Positions 42,135 to 50,409 of a DNA stretch of 64,000 nucleotides are shown here, piece by piece. Every line of letters starts with the position of its first letter. Position 1 is the first letter of the stretch. This DNA comes from Propionibacteriaceae bacterium UBA6122 (GTDB taxonomy: Bacteria > Actinomycetota > Actinomycetes > Propionibacteriales > Propionibacteriaceae), in assembly GCA_002428365.1 (NCBI GenBank), contig DIVW01000040.1, forward strand, positions 62,560 through 126,559. Reading direction: 5' to 3'. The translations under genes and the position numbers were made by a program. The notes below the pieces were generated by a model. The model made no database searches. It had not been told where the DNA came from and was given only the letters and a program-made list of their open reading frames with translations.

Positions 42135-43445
42135 TTAGTCCAACACCCAGCAGACCACGCCGCTGCCAACTGCCAACGTGCCCTCCCCTGCCGGGACGAA
42201 GATGACGGTGTTGGCGTCCGACAGCTCGGCTGCGCCCTGGTCACCGATGAAAGGCAGCGGGCGAACTCCGGCCGAAGTACTGTGCGCGAGCACGAGTTGG
42301 GTTCGCACCTCATGGCTCTCGACCGGGCTGGTGAGATGGCCATCGACGAGATCCGGCTCGCCAATCTCCTGTCCGCCCAGGCGCTCGACCAACGGCTGGC
42401 CGAACAGTTCGTAGGCCAGGTAGGCCGGCACCGGGCTCAACGGCAACACCAACAGCGGAATCTGATCCGGCCCGAGCAGGCCGAACACCAGCGGAGCGAT
42501 GAAACCGTCCACCTGGGCCACATCGAAAGCACCCGCGCCAGCCATGCCTACCAGCAGATCGGCAGTGAAGTCGGCCACCAGCACGACCAAATCAGCCCTG
42601 ACCAGTTGCTCACTGACCGCATTGGCCACCACTCGCGGATCCGGCGAGACGATACCTGAGGCGAAGACCTGGGCACCGTCGTCACGCAGGCTGGCCGCCA
42701 GCAGCGTGGTAGTGGAGTCGTAGCGCTCTGTCAGACGGGTGAGCGGCATCCCGGGCTCGATCAGGCCGGTGGCGGCAGTCACCACTGCCACTCGCGGACG
42801 GGGCCGCGCCAGCACTTTGTCATGGCCCACCTCAGCGATCAGGCCCAAAGCGCGCGGAGTGAGCATCGCGCCGTGTCCAAGCAGCCGGTCGCCATCGGCA
42901 ACTCGCGAGCCAGCCAGCCAGAGGTTCTGCTGGAAGCGCGCCTCCACCCGGAACTCGACCTCATTGCCGACCACCAGTCCGTAGCCGAACGGCACCACCG
43001 CATCGGCACCCTCGGGCACCGGGGCACCGGCGGACACCTTCACCGCGGTTCCTGGCGTTAGGGGTGCGCCCCGCGGGTCACCAGCCCCCACTTCGCCGAC
43101 AATCGGCAGGATCACCGGACGCAGTTCGCTGGCACCAGCCAAGTTGGAGGCCCGAATCGCCCAGCCCTCAAGGGTGGCGGCGGTGTAGATCGGCAGGTCC
43201 AGATCAGAGGTGAGCGACTCACACAAAGTCAGCCCGCTGGCCTCCATTAGTCCGATGCCAAACGGACGCATCTCACCGATCATCGAAAGCAGGTAGTCAC
43301 GATGCTCATCTATCCCGCGAAGACCGTTCGGATCGGTCCCCGGAGCACCTGGTAGGTAGTCCAAAGAGGGCGCTGCGGTGGGTTGGGGCGCGGTACTGCC
43401 CACTGCTGGCTTCGGAGCTACCTTGGCACGCGAAAACAGAGGCAT
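42135..43445 (-). CDS. glp: Gephyrin-like MoeA homologue Glp, catalytic motifs degenerate
   Basis: This 436-aa protein follows the MoeA domain plan, but the active-site motifs are lost: DNSAMDG is replaced by TAATLEG, the GGVS-type loop by ADFTAD, and PGNPVS by PLSPVP. It is therefore unlikely to insert metal. The neighbours match the Corynebacterium Glp locus, where a MoeA-derived protein binds FtsZ. The ATG at 43445 is 6 bases after a -10-like TATGGT, so it may be leaderless. It is divergent from the cyclo-ligase. Confidence 0.85.
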   Translation of the reverse strand: MPLFSRAKVAPKPAVGSTAPQPTAAPSLDYLPGAPGTDPNGLRGIDEHRDYLLSMIGEMRPFGIGLMEASGLTLCESLTSDLDLPIYTAATLEGWAIRASNLAGASELRPVILPIVGEVGAGDPRGAPLTPGTAVKVSAGAPVPEGADAVVPFGYGLVVGNEVEFRVEARFQQNLWLAGSRVADGDRLLGHGAMLTPRALGLIAEVGHDKVLARPRPRVAVVTAATGLIEPGMPLTRLTERYDSTTTLLAASLRDDGAQVFASGIVSPDPRVVANAVSEQLVRADLVVLVADFTADLLVGMAGAGAFDVAQVDGFIAPLVFGLLGPDQIPLLVLPLSPVPAYLAYELFGQPLVERLGGQEIGEPDLVDGHLTSPVESHEVRTQLVLAHSTSAGVRPLPFIGDQGAAELSDANTVIFVPAGEGTLAVGSGVVCWVLD

Positions 43446-43450
43446 GCGCA

Positions 43451-43457
43451 TACCATA
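43451..43457. promoter_or_regulatory. Overlapping divergent -10 elements for glp and cyclo-ligase
   Basis: TACCAT (43451-43456, plus) and TATGGT (43457-43452, minus) are almost the same bases read in opposite directions. Each is followed by 6 bases and then an ATG (43463 and 43445), giving two leaderless starts from one short element. Confidence 0.5.
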
Positions 43458-43462
43458 AGACA

Positions 43463-44083
43463 ATGAATCCCGGCGCAGGGGAAGGCCAGCCGAAATCGTC
43501 GGTTCCCCTTCCGGACAAGGCTACTTTGCGGGCCGAGCTGCAAGCAGCCAGAACCGCCCGGGCACCCGACTTTCAGCTCGCTTCGCACCGCACTGAGCGC
43601 GCCCTGTCTGCCTGTGCAGGCGCCTCAGTGGTGGCCGCCTACGTGGCACGGGCTGGCGAACCGGAAACCGTAGCTTTGATCGAGAGCCTGCACCGCAGCG
43701 GCGTCCGCGTCCTGCTGCCAGTGCTGACCACTCAACCCGACTGGGCCTGGTACACCGGTGTGGACGGGCTGGCCCCCGGACCGCGCGGCATCGACCAGCC
43801 AACCGGGGCTCGCCTCGGACCCCAGGCACTCGCGCAGGCCGACTGGATTTGGCTACCAGGCCTGGCTGGCACTCCGGACGGGCGACGTTTGGGCACCGGT
43901 GGCGGGTGGTACGACCGGGCTTTGACGCATTCGCGAGGGGATGCCCAACGCGGGTTGCTGCTGTTCGACGACGAAGTGCTCGCTGAGATTCCCACAGATG
44001 CCTGGGATCAGCCGGTCGATCTGCTAGTCACTGAACACCAGAGCTTGAGATGCCGTCCGCAGCGTGCCGTCCGGAATATCTGA
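43463..44083 (+). CDS. 5-formyltetrahydrofolate cyclo-ligase
   Basis: This 206-aa protein has the substrate loop and the signature GRRLGTGGGWYDRAL near residue 140. The family converts 5-formyl-THF to 5,10-methenyl-THF using ATP. The ATG at 43463 is divergent from glp, whose start is only 17 bp away. It is followed by fmdB. Confidence 0.92.
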   Translation: MNPGAGEGQPKSSVPLPDKATLRAELQAARTARAPDFQLASHRTERALSACAGASVVAAYVARAGEPETVALIESLHRSGVRVLLPVLTTQPDWAWYTGVDGLAPGPRGIDQPTGARLGPQALAQADWIWLPGLAGTPDGRRLGTGGGWYDRALTHSRGDAQRGLLLFDDEVLAEIPTDAWDQPVDLLVTEHQSLRCRPQRAVRNI

Positions 44084-44154
44084 GGCCGGATTCGGAGTTG
44101 TAACGACGGGTCGCTACGATGCCGACGCGTACCCAGGCCTTTAGGAAGTGATTT

Positions 44155-44493
44155 ATGCCCACCTACCAGTACCGTTGCACGGCGTGCGATCGGGAACTCG
44201 AGGTTGTCCAGAAGTTCACCGACGACGCCCTGACGGTGTGCCCGGAATGCACCGGCGCTTTGCGCAAGGTGTACAACGCCGTTGGCGTGGTCTTCAAGGG
44301 CTCGGGCTTCTATGCCACCGACAACCGCACCAAGGGCAAGGCCAGCGCCGCAGTTGGTGACGCCTCCAAATCCGATACCGCGAAAGCCGAGTCGGCTAAG
44401 TCGGGATCGAACAAGTCTGAGGCGGCCAAGTCCGGTGCCACTGCGGCCGCTACATCTTCGTCCTCGTCCACAGGGAAAGATTCTGCGGCCTGA
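44155..44493 (+). CDS. FmdB-type zinc-ribbon protein
   Basis: This 112-aa protein begins MPTYQYRCTACDRELEVVQ with two zinc-binding CxxC pairs (CTAC and CPEC), the FmdB putative regulatory domain. The C-terminal half is low complexity, rich in Ala, Ser and Lys. AGGAAG precedes the ATG. The role of the family is poorly known. Confidence 0.85.
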   Translation: MPTYQYRCTACDRELEVVQKFTDDALTVCPECTGALRKVYNAVGVVFKGSGFYATDNRTKGKASAAVGDASKSDTAKAESAKSGSNKSEAAKSGATAAATSSSSSTGKDSAA

Positions 44494-44542
44494 GCCTGTG
44501 GATAGCTGAACGGCTAGGCCCCGGGACGCCAAAACTGACGGC

Positions 44543-45160
44543 GTGCAGCTATCTCAGTTCTTCACCTCACTGGTCCGCGCCTTCCGCTGGCATCGGCGCT
44601 GGTTCGCCGCCGCCTTTGCCGCAGTTGCCGTCTTCGCAACGATAAATGTGATTGCCGGCAGAACCGGCGGCACCCCCGTGGTCGTTGCCGCCAGGAGCAT
44701 TCCCGGCGGCACCACTCTCAGCGCCACCGATCTGAGTGTCGTCTGGCTCCCCGCTGCCGTGACCGCCGAGGACGGGTTCAACTCCATCGATTCGCTGATC
44801 GGGCAGGAGGTGACCGCGCCCATTTCGAAGCGAAGCCCGATCACCACTGCCACGCTGCTGGCCGGCGGCGCTGAAGTCACGCCGGGCAAGGTGGCCCTCC
44901 CGATCAGATTCGGCGACGCCTCGGCCACCACGATCCTCAAAGTCGGCTGCCACCTCGACGTGCTTGGGCCAGCGCCCGGCCAAAGCGGATTCAGCGTGGT
45001 CGCTGCCAATGTTCGGGTAATCGCCATCCCAAATGGCGAGCAATCGGGGACGATTACGGGCCGGGGCGGCGAACTGGTGTTGATTGAGGTTGACCAGAGC
45101 CAGGCCGCGGTGATCGCCGCCGCGGCTTCGGCCACCGAGTTGAGCTATGCGCTGCGCTGA
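44543..45160 (+). CDS. SAF-domain (CpaB-like) membrane protein
   Basis: This 205-aa protein has an N-terminal helix (WFAAAFAAVAVFATINVIA) and then a SAF domain: VVVAARSIPGGTTLSATDL and EVTAPISKRSPIT. CpaB-like proteins accompany Flp pilus assembly, but no other pilus gene is nearby. The start is GTG. Confidence 0.82.
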   Translation: MQLSQFFTSLVRAFRWHRRWFAAAFAAVAVFATINVIAGRTGGTPVVVAARSIPGGTTLSATDLSVVWLPAAVTAEDGFNSIDSLIGQEVTAPISKRSPITTATLLAGGAEVTPGKVALPIRFGDASATTILKVGCHLDVLGPAPGQSGFSVVAANVRVIAIPNGEQSGTITGRGGELVLIEVDQSQAAVIAAAASATELSYALR

Positions 45161-45194
45161 TTCGCGCAGCGCACCCTGAACTGGAGGAGCAAAC

Positions 45195-45566
45195 ATGGCA
45201 GGCTTCAAAGACTTTCTGATGCGCGGCAATCTCGTTGATGTGGCAGTGGCCTTCATCATCGGGGCCGCCTTCGGAACCGTCACTACCTCCTTCACCAAGC
45301 TGGTGATGGACGTCATCGGCAAGGTCATCGGCGGCCAGCCCGATTTCAGCGCGGTCAATGTAGCTGGGGTGAACATCGGGGTGTTCATCACGGCGTTGAT
45401 CTCGTTCGTCATCACCGCCGCAGTGGTCTACTTCGGCGTCGTCAAGCCGTACGAGGGTCTGCGGAAACGGCTCCAGAAGCCTGTCATTGATGAAGCGGAG
45501 GCCACCGTCACCTCGGAGGAATTGCTGGCTGAGATCCGCGACCTACTGAAGGCCCAAAGCAAGTAG
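45195..45566 (+). CDS. mscL: Large-conductance mechanosensitive channel MscL
   Basis: This 123-aa protein has the MscL hallmark FKDFLMRGNLVDVAVAFIIG and two membrane helices (the second VFITALISFVITAAVVYF), ending with a charged C-terminal helix. It opens under membrane tension to release solutes. GGAGG precedes the ATG. Confidence 0.95.
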   Translation: MAGFKDFLMRGNLVDVAVAFIIGAAFGTVTTSFTKLVMDVIGKVIGGQPDFSAVNVAGVNIGVFITALISFVITAAVVYFGVVKPYEGLRKRLQKPVIDEAEATVTSEELLAEIRDLLKAQSK

Positions 45567-45575
45567 CCAAGTGGC

Positions 45576-45938
45576 TCAGACGCCGTGATGTGGCGGTACT
45601 TCCCGCATCAAGCGCTCCTCGTCGGCATTGAGCCGTTGTCGGCTGGTGGGCGTACGGGTCTCCATGGTGCGCAGATCGAGCAGTTCACGAGTCCGGGCGA
45701 GCGCGGCATGGAACTGGGCCGGTCCACAGCCCTGCCGAAGCGCGGCTGGCACCGGATGCGGCCAGGGCTGTTCGGCTTCAATGACCAACCGGGCGTGAGC
45801 GCCGATCCGCTGTTCATCCCAGCCTGCCTCGGCCAACCTGAGTAGCAGCGCCTCAGGGTCGGGTTGTTCACTGGCGGGGAGCTCGAAGTCGACCGCCACT
45901 AGGGCGTACGCCAGAGCCGCCTGCCACCGGGCACTCAC
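45576..45938 (-). CDS. Hypothetical protein downstream of UDP-glucose pyrophosphorylase
   Basis: This 120-aa protein starts at a GTG overlapping the upstream stop codon (GTGA at 45938), so it is coupled. It is helical and rich in Ala, Glu and Arg (ALAYALVAVDFELPASE, LIRLAEAGWDEQRIGA-like). I do not recognise a family. The frame upstream of 45938 belongs to the neighbour. Confidence 0.65.
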   Translation of the reverse strand: MSARWQAALAYALVAVDFELPASEQPDPEALLLRLAEAGWDEQRIGAHARLVIEAEQPWPHPVPAALRQGCGPAQFHAALARTRELLDLRTMETRTPTSRQRLNADEERLMREVPPHHGV

Positions 45939-47290
45939 CGGTAATACCCAGCCGTCCCGGTGTCGTCCAGTACAACCTCGCCGACGATTTCGGTGGGGAC
46001 GTCGAAGTGCCACTCCCCCTGCACTCGCAAGGCCTTGGCCCGACGCAGCGATGGCACCACCGGCACCAGCTGATCGAAATCACCGACTAGGCGGTAGTGC
46101 TTGGGGTCCAGCGAGATTTCGGGAATGTCGGCTACTGCGATCAGACGTCCGTCCGCACCGAGCTCGAAAACATCGGAGCGCAGCAGCAGCAGCTCGTTGG
46201 TGGTCTTCACCGGCAGGAAGCGATCGCGTGGCACCACGATGGCCTTCGCGCCAACGAACACCTCGATCGCAGCCCCCATCGCGCTCTCCAGTTGAATCAC
46301 TTTCGGTGAGGATGGCACCGCCGGATCGACCGTCTTCTCGTTACGAATGAGCGGGAGCCCGAGCACCCCCGCGCGTTCAGTCAAGACCGTGCGCAACTGC
46401 ACCAGATCCAGCCACAGATTGTTGGTGTGAAAGAAGGGGTGGCGATGCTCATCGGTAAAGAAGCCCATGTCTTCGGGCGCCGTCTGGGCGGTGTCGCGCA
46501 AGATCAGTTGCTCATCAGCAATCCGGAGGGCCAGATGTCCCCCCTTGCGGTCATTGACCGTCCGCGGGCACAACTCAGCGGCGTACGGCGCCCCGGAAGC
46601 GGCGAACCAGCCAGCCAGCCGGGCATCCGGTGCGGCGCCAAGGTTGTCGCCATTGGCCACCGAGGCGTAACGGAAGCCGGCGTCGATCAAGGCGTCGAGC
46701 ACTCCGCTACCGAGTAGCGCGGGGTAAAGGTCACCGTGCCCTGGCGGGCACCACTCCAGGCTGGGGTCGGTCGGCCAGTCAACTGGGCTCAGGTCTTCGG
46801 CGAGAATCTTCGGCTCCGCGTTCTGCAGGAAGTCCAACGGGAGTCCGTCCACAGCCAGGCTCGGCACGTCGGCCAAGTAAGCCAGCGTGTCCTGCCTGGT
46901 GCGGAAGCTGTTCATGAACAGCACCGGCAGCCGGGCGTCATAGGCGTTTCGCGCGTGCTGCACCTGAGCCACGATCAGATCAAGGAAGTTGCGCCCGTCG
47001 CGCACGGTAAGCAGGGTCTTGGCCCGGTCCAATCCCATCGAGGTACCCAGGCCACCGTTCAGCTTGATCAGCACGGTCTGGCGGAGGGCCGCTCGGGCAT
47101 CGGCTTCGTCCACCGCCACCGAATCCAGGCTCGGCACCTCGAGGAGCGGACGAATGGTGTCTTCGGCGATGAGCCCACTGGCACCGGCCGCGCAGAGCTG
47201 CCAGTAGTGGGAGAAGTTGTCGATCGCGGGCTGGCTGACTCCTGCGCTCCGCATCTTCGCGACGCAGCGTTCCAACGCCTCAATGCTCAT
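45935..47290 (-). CDS. UTP-glucose-1-phosphate uridylyltransferase, eukaryotic UGP2 type
   Basis: This 451-aa enzyme has the UDPGP type 1 motif LIKLNGGLGTSMG, VLFMNSFRTRQDT and the sugar-binding FFHTNNLWLDL segment. It makes UDP-glucose from UTP and glucose-1-phosphate. The class is typical of eukaryotes; most actinobacteria keep a GalU-type enzyme at the glp locus. The ATG at 47290 is used instead of the longer frame. Confidence 0.9.
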   Translation of the reverse strand: MSIEALERCVAKMRSAGVSQPAIDNFSHYWQLCAAGASGLIAEDTIRPLLEVPSLDSVAVDEADARAALRQTVLIKLNGGLGTSMGLDRAKTLLTVRDGRNFLDLIVAQVQHARNAYDARLPVLFMNSFRTRQDTLAYLADVPSLAVDGLPLDFLQNAEPKILAEDLSPVDWPTDPSLEWCPPGHGDLYPALLGSGVLDALIDAGFRYASVANGDNLGAAPDARLAGWFAASGAPYAAELCPRTVNDRKGGHLALRIADEQLILRDTAQTAPEDMGFFTDEHRHPFFHTNNLWLDLVQLRTVLTERAGVLGLPLIRNEKTVDPAVPSSPKVIQLESAMGAAIEVFVGAKAIVVPRDRFLPVKTTNELLLLRSDVFELGADGRLIAVADIPEISLDPKHYRLVGDFDQLVPVVPSLRRAKALRVQGEWHFDVPTEIVGEVVLDDTGTAGYYR

Positions 47291-47344
47291 GGCGTCGATG
47301 CTAAGGCAAGCCAGGCCACAGCCCACGACGAGCGCCAGAATTGA

Positions 47345-47425
47345 TAACGAGAGTGACGCACCTCGAAGGGCTTAAAGCCGTCTACCCACCCCCAGGAGAC
47401 AACATCGAGTGCGTCACTCTCGTTA
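47345..47425. repeat. 81-bp element with 17-bp inverted ends
   Basis: TAACGAGAGTGACGCAC at 47345-47361 is exactly inverted at 47409-47425 (GTGCGTCACTCTCGTTA), 47 bp apart. It lies between the UGP gene and tRNA-Arg. It could be a MITE-like element or a control structure. No target-site duplication is evident. Confidence 0.7.
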
Positions 47426-47562
47426 CCGAGAGTACCTGAATCCCGCCCGCGATGCCAAGCTATCGACAAACGAAGATCGCGCTAACACTGACCTGCGGCA
47501 CCGGCGCCGCCGCGCGGGTCCAAGGTGGTTCGCGGTAGTCTGTCATGGCCCCGCTGGGGCAA

Positions 47563-47638
47563 GGCCCCATAGCTCAGGGGATAGAGCAGAGGTTTCCTAA
47601 ACCTTGTGTCGCAAGTTCGAATCTTGCTGGGGTCGCCA
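47563..47638 (+). tRNA. tRNA-Arg (anticodon CCT)
   Basis: The cloverleaf has acceptor GGCCCCA / TGGGGTC, D stem GCTC/GAGC, anticodon stem GAGGT/ACCTT with loop TTCCTAA (CCT, reading AGG), and a T arm with GTTCGAAT. The 3' CCA is encoded (47636-47638). Confidence 0.95.
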
Positions 47639-48013
47639 AACGCGCCGAGGGTGGCATACGCCTCTGACAAGCAGAAACACCTCAGAGCGCCGCTTGCTTC
47701 GATCGGTACCGAGGCGCGCAGAAACCTGGCATGCAGTAGTGGAGGTGCGACGTCAGTCAGCACAATATTGGTCGGCACAGCCAAAAACCCGGCGGCTACC
47801 ACTAGCTGAGGAGCCCGCAGTCAGCTTCATCTCGGCGGAACCCACTCAACCTGGCAGCAGGGCGAGGCGGAGTTGGGCAGAACCTCGCCCGCGGCAGAGT
47901 GCTGAACACACTCGTCCACGGCCAAGGCCGAGGTTGTACCGGCCCAGATCAATCGATCTGTGGCCGGTACAACCAGCTGTCGCTAAGCGACGAGCTTTGG
48001 CGCTATCGAACGC
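47639..48013. other. Intergenic region between tRNA-Arg and cspA copy 2
   Basis: About 375 bp with no convincing gene. Open frames running into the tRNA are translations of tRNA sequence. The region contains a long hairpin at 47932-47974. Confidence 0.55.
47932..47974 (-). terminator. Long hairpin downstream of cspA copy 2
   Basis: GGTTGTACCGGCC and GGCCGGTACAACC form a 13-bp stem with a further AGATC/GATCT inner stem and a small loop. No T-run follows. It lies 40 bp after the cspA stop on the minus strand and fits an I-shaped actinobacterial terminator. Confidence 0.65.
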
Positions 48014-48217
48014 TCAGAGAGCGCGGATGTTGGTGGCCTGCATGCCCTTTTGGCCACGCTCAGTGTCGAACTCGACCTGCTGACCTTCGTAAAGGTCGCG
48101 ACGGCCGCTGCCGGTGATAGCGCTGAAGTGCGCGAAGACGTCGGCGGAGCCGTCGTCGGGGGCGATGAAACCAAAGCCCTTGTCAGAGTTGAACCATTTG
48201 ACAGTGCCACTGGCCAT
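48014..48217 (-). CDS. cspA: Cold shock protein, CspA family (copy 2)
   Basis: This 67-aa protein has the RNP motifs KGFGFIAP and DVFAHF and differs from the copy at 7194 in the middle strand (GSGRRDLYEGQQVEF). It should act as an RNA chaperone. AAGGAA precedes the ATG. It is divergent from a DEAD-box helicase, a cold-related pairing. Confidence 0.95.
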   Translation of the reverse strand: MASGTVKWFNSDKGFGFIAPDDGSADVFAHFSAITGSGRRDLYEGQQVEFDTERGQKGMQATNIRAL

Positions 48218-48795
48218 GTCGTCATTCCTTCTTGTTGCGTGGCCGCGAGTTCGGCCATGTTGTCCGCACCGACGACGTCGGTTCGGGGATCTGGGGCGAT
48301 ACCGGCGTCAGCGCACCGGATCGCAGGGGGGTCGGCAACGACGAAACACCCGAGCAGTGCCGGGGGTTGCCAATGGCGTGGTGACGCACAGTCACTACGG
48401 GAACGCTTGCCGCTGGTAGCCGCTGGGCGACGTGGCCCGGCGTTGCGACGATTACTGAAGTCAAAAGTGGTATTTCGGGTTGCCTTGTCCTAACCCCGGC
48501 GGCAGTTGCCGACCTGGAGCCAGGTTCGTTGGTGGAACTAGGGACCTGATCCCTGAACGAGCAAGGAAGAGGCAAAGTCGAGCTGGGCGAACCCAGACCC
48601 GAGAAAAAGTAACGGGGCTGCGAGACGTTCTTGCAGCTGTTCAACGGTAGCAGACCTGGCCCGGGAAGCCGTCCAGTTAACCCGATTGCGCCCAGCTGTG
48701 GGAGACTTGAGCATCGGTCCGCCACCAGGTGGGCCCTGCGCATCGCACTTTATGGCTACTTCGCCGGCGAGTATTCGCTGCGAATCGTGAGCTGA
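48218..48795. other. Long divergent leader between cspA copy 2 and a DEAD-box helicase
   Basis: About 578 bp with no convincing gene on either strand. The two flanking genes both encode RNA-remodelling proteins, so long 5' leaders are likely. I see no known riboswitch core or strong promoter. Confidence 0.55.
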
Positions 48796-50268
48796 ATGCT
48801 GGCGATACCCCCTTCTCTTGAAAGTCGGCCTTTCGTGCCCAATCCCACCGTGGAACCGGTGTCGTTCGCGACCCTTGGCGTTCCTACCTCCCTCGTCGCC
48901 GTGCTGACCAAGCGCGGTATCGATGCCCCCTTCCCCATCCAAACCGCGACCCTGCCCGACACCCTGGCTGGACGCGACGTGCTCGGCCGCGGCCGCACCG
49001 GCTCGGGCAAGACCCTCGCTTTTGCGCTGCCGATGGTCGCCCGACTGAGCAGCGCTAATGGTGCTGCCGCTGGTTCGCGACGTCCGCAGGCCGGACGTCC
49101 GCGTGGCCTGGTGCTCGCACCGACCCGCGAACTAGCCACCCAGATCACCGAAGTGATCCAGCCGCTGGCCGCTGCCGCCGGGCTTAGCGTGATGACCATC
49201 TTCGGTGGCGTCAGCCAATACCAGCAGACCCAGAAGTTGGCCCGCGGGATCGACATCGTGGTGGCCACCCCCGGTCGCCTGGAAGACCTCATTCGCCAGG
49301 GCCACGTCCGCCTGGATCGGGTGGAAGTCACCGTGCTGGACGAGGCCGACCACATGGCCGACCTCGGTTTCCTGCCCGGCGTCACCCGGATCATGTCGGC
49401 TACCCCGCAGAGCAGCCAGCGGTTGCTCTTCTCCGCCACCCTGGATCGCGGCGTGGATCGCTTGGTCAAGCAGTTCCTGCATCAGCCGCTGGTCCACAGC
49501 GTCGATTCCGAGCAGTCGCCGGTACAGGCGATGACGCATCACATCTTCCTGGTGCGTGACGCCGGCCAGAAGGCCGACATCGTCCGCACCCTGGCGTCGG
49601 GACGCGGCCGTCGGCTGCTGTTCACCCGCACCAAGCACCAGGCCCGCAAGCTGGCCCGCCAGCTCACCGGCCAGGGCATCCCCGCGGTGGAAATGCACGG
49701 CAATCTCTCCCAGCGCTCCCGCGAGCGGGGCCTCACCGCCTTCGCCAGTGGCGAGGTGCGGGTGATGGTGGCCACCGATATTGCCGCCCGCGGCATTCAC
49801 GTCGATGAGATCGAGCTGGTCGTGCATGTGGATCCGCCGGCCGAGCACAAGGCTTACCTGCACCGTTCCGGGCGCACCGCCAGGGCCGGTCACGCCGGTG
49901 ACGTTGTCACCTTGGTGTTGCCCGAACAGCGCAACGACTTCCGCACGCTGGCCCGCGCGGCAAAGATCCAGGTTGAGCCGGTCAGCGTCCGCGCTGAAGA
50001 CAGCCAACTGCGCGACTTGGTCGGTGGGGTTGCCGCCACGGTGGCCCCCGAAGCCGCTCCGCGGGCAGCAGCCAGCGCCTCCCACGCCACCGATGACCAG
50101 AACCAGTCCTCCCGCGGACGTCGTCCGTCCGCTGGTGCACGTACCGGTACCGGTGCTCGTACCGGCACCCGCACGAGCACTCGCAGCGGCGGTCCGGCAT
50201 CGGTGAGCAGGTCCTCGCGCGGCTACCGCGGCCCGCAGCGGGGCGCCCAACTGAGGCGCTCTGCCTAG
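48796..50268 (+). CDS. DEAD-box RNA helicase, RhlE-like
   Basis: This 490-aa helicase has the Q motif (VSFATLGVPTSLV, PFPIQTATLP), GRTGSGKT, PTREL, DEAD, SAT, VATDIAARGIHV and HRSGRTARAG. It lacks a DbpA domain; the tail is a low-complexity run of Arg/Thr/Gly repeats (ARTGTGARTG). ATG 48796 or GTG 48835 could be the start. It is the second DEAD-box helicase in the window. Confidence 0.92.
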   Translation: MLAIPPSLESRPFVPNPTVEPVSFATLGVPTSLVAVLTKRGIDAPFPIQTATLPDTLAGRDVLGRGRTGSGKTLAFALPMVARLSSANGAAAGSRRPQAGRPRGLVLAPTRELATQITEVIQPLAAAAGLSVMTIFGGVSQYQQTQKLARGIDIVVATPGRLEDLIRQGHVRLDRVEVTVLDEADHMADLGFLPGVTRIMSATPQSSQRLLFSATLDRGVDRLVKQFLHQPLVHSVDSEQSPVQAMTHHIFLVRDAGQKADIVRTLASGRGRRLLFTRTKHQARKLARQLTGQGIPAVEMHGNLSQRSRERGLTAFASGEVRVMVATDIAARGIHVDEIELVVHVDPPAEHKAYLHRSGRTARAGHAGDVVTLVLPEQRNDFRTLARAAKIQVEPVSVRAEDSQLRDLVGGVAATVAPEAAPRAAASASHATDDQNQSSRGRRPSAGARTGTGARTGTRTSTRSGGPASVSRSSRGYRGPQRGAQLRRSA

Positions 50269-50325
50269 TCCATCCGGTGGTGGTACTTCGACCCTTGACT
50301 AGGGCCGAAGCCACCCCCGCAGCTT

Positions 50326-50362
50326 AGGCTGAAGTCGGCAATCGGCTTCAGCCTTTTGCTTT
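50326..50362 (+). terminator. Rho-independent terminator after the helicase
   Basis: AGGCTGAAG and CTTCAGCCT form a perfect 9-bp stem around an 11-base loop, followed by TTTTGCTTT. It lies 58 bp after the helicase stop. Confidence 0.85.
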
Positions 50363-50409
50363 GCGCTCGGGGAGTCCCTTGAGCCCAACCAGTGAGTTGG
50401 TTACCAATC

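Noticed and set aside
47482..47802. Minus-strand open frame across tRNA-Arg
   Set aside because: It contains the typical spurious peptide from tRNA-Arg (KIRTCDTRFRKPLLYP) and no other support.
47932..47974. Attachment site for an integrated element
   Set aside because: It is a self-complementary hairpin behind cspA, with no second copy or integrase gene seen.
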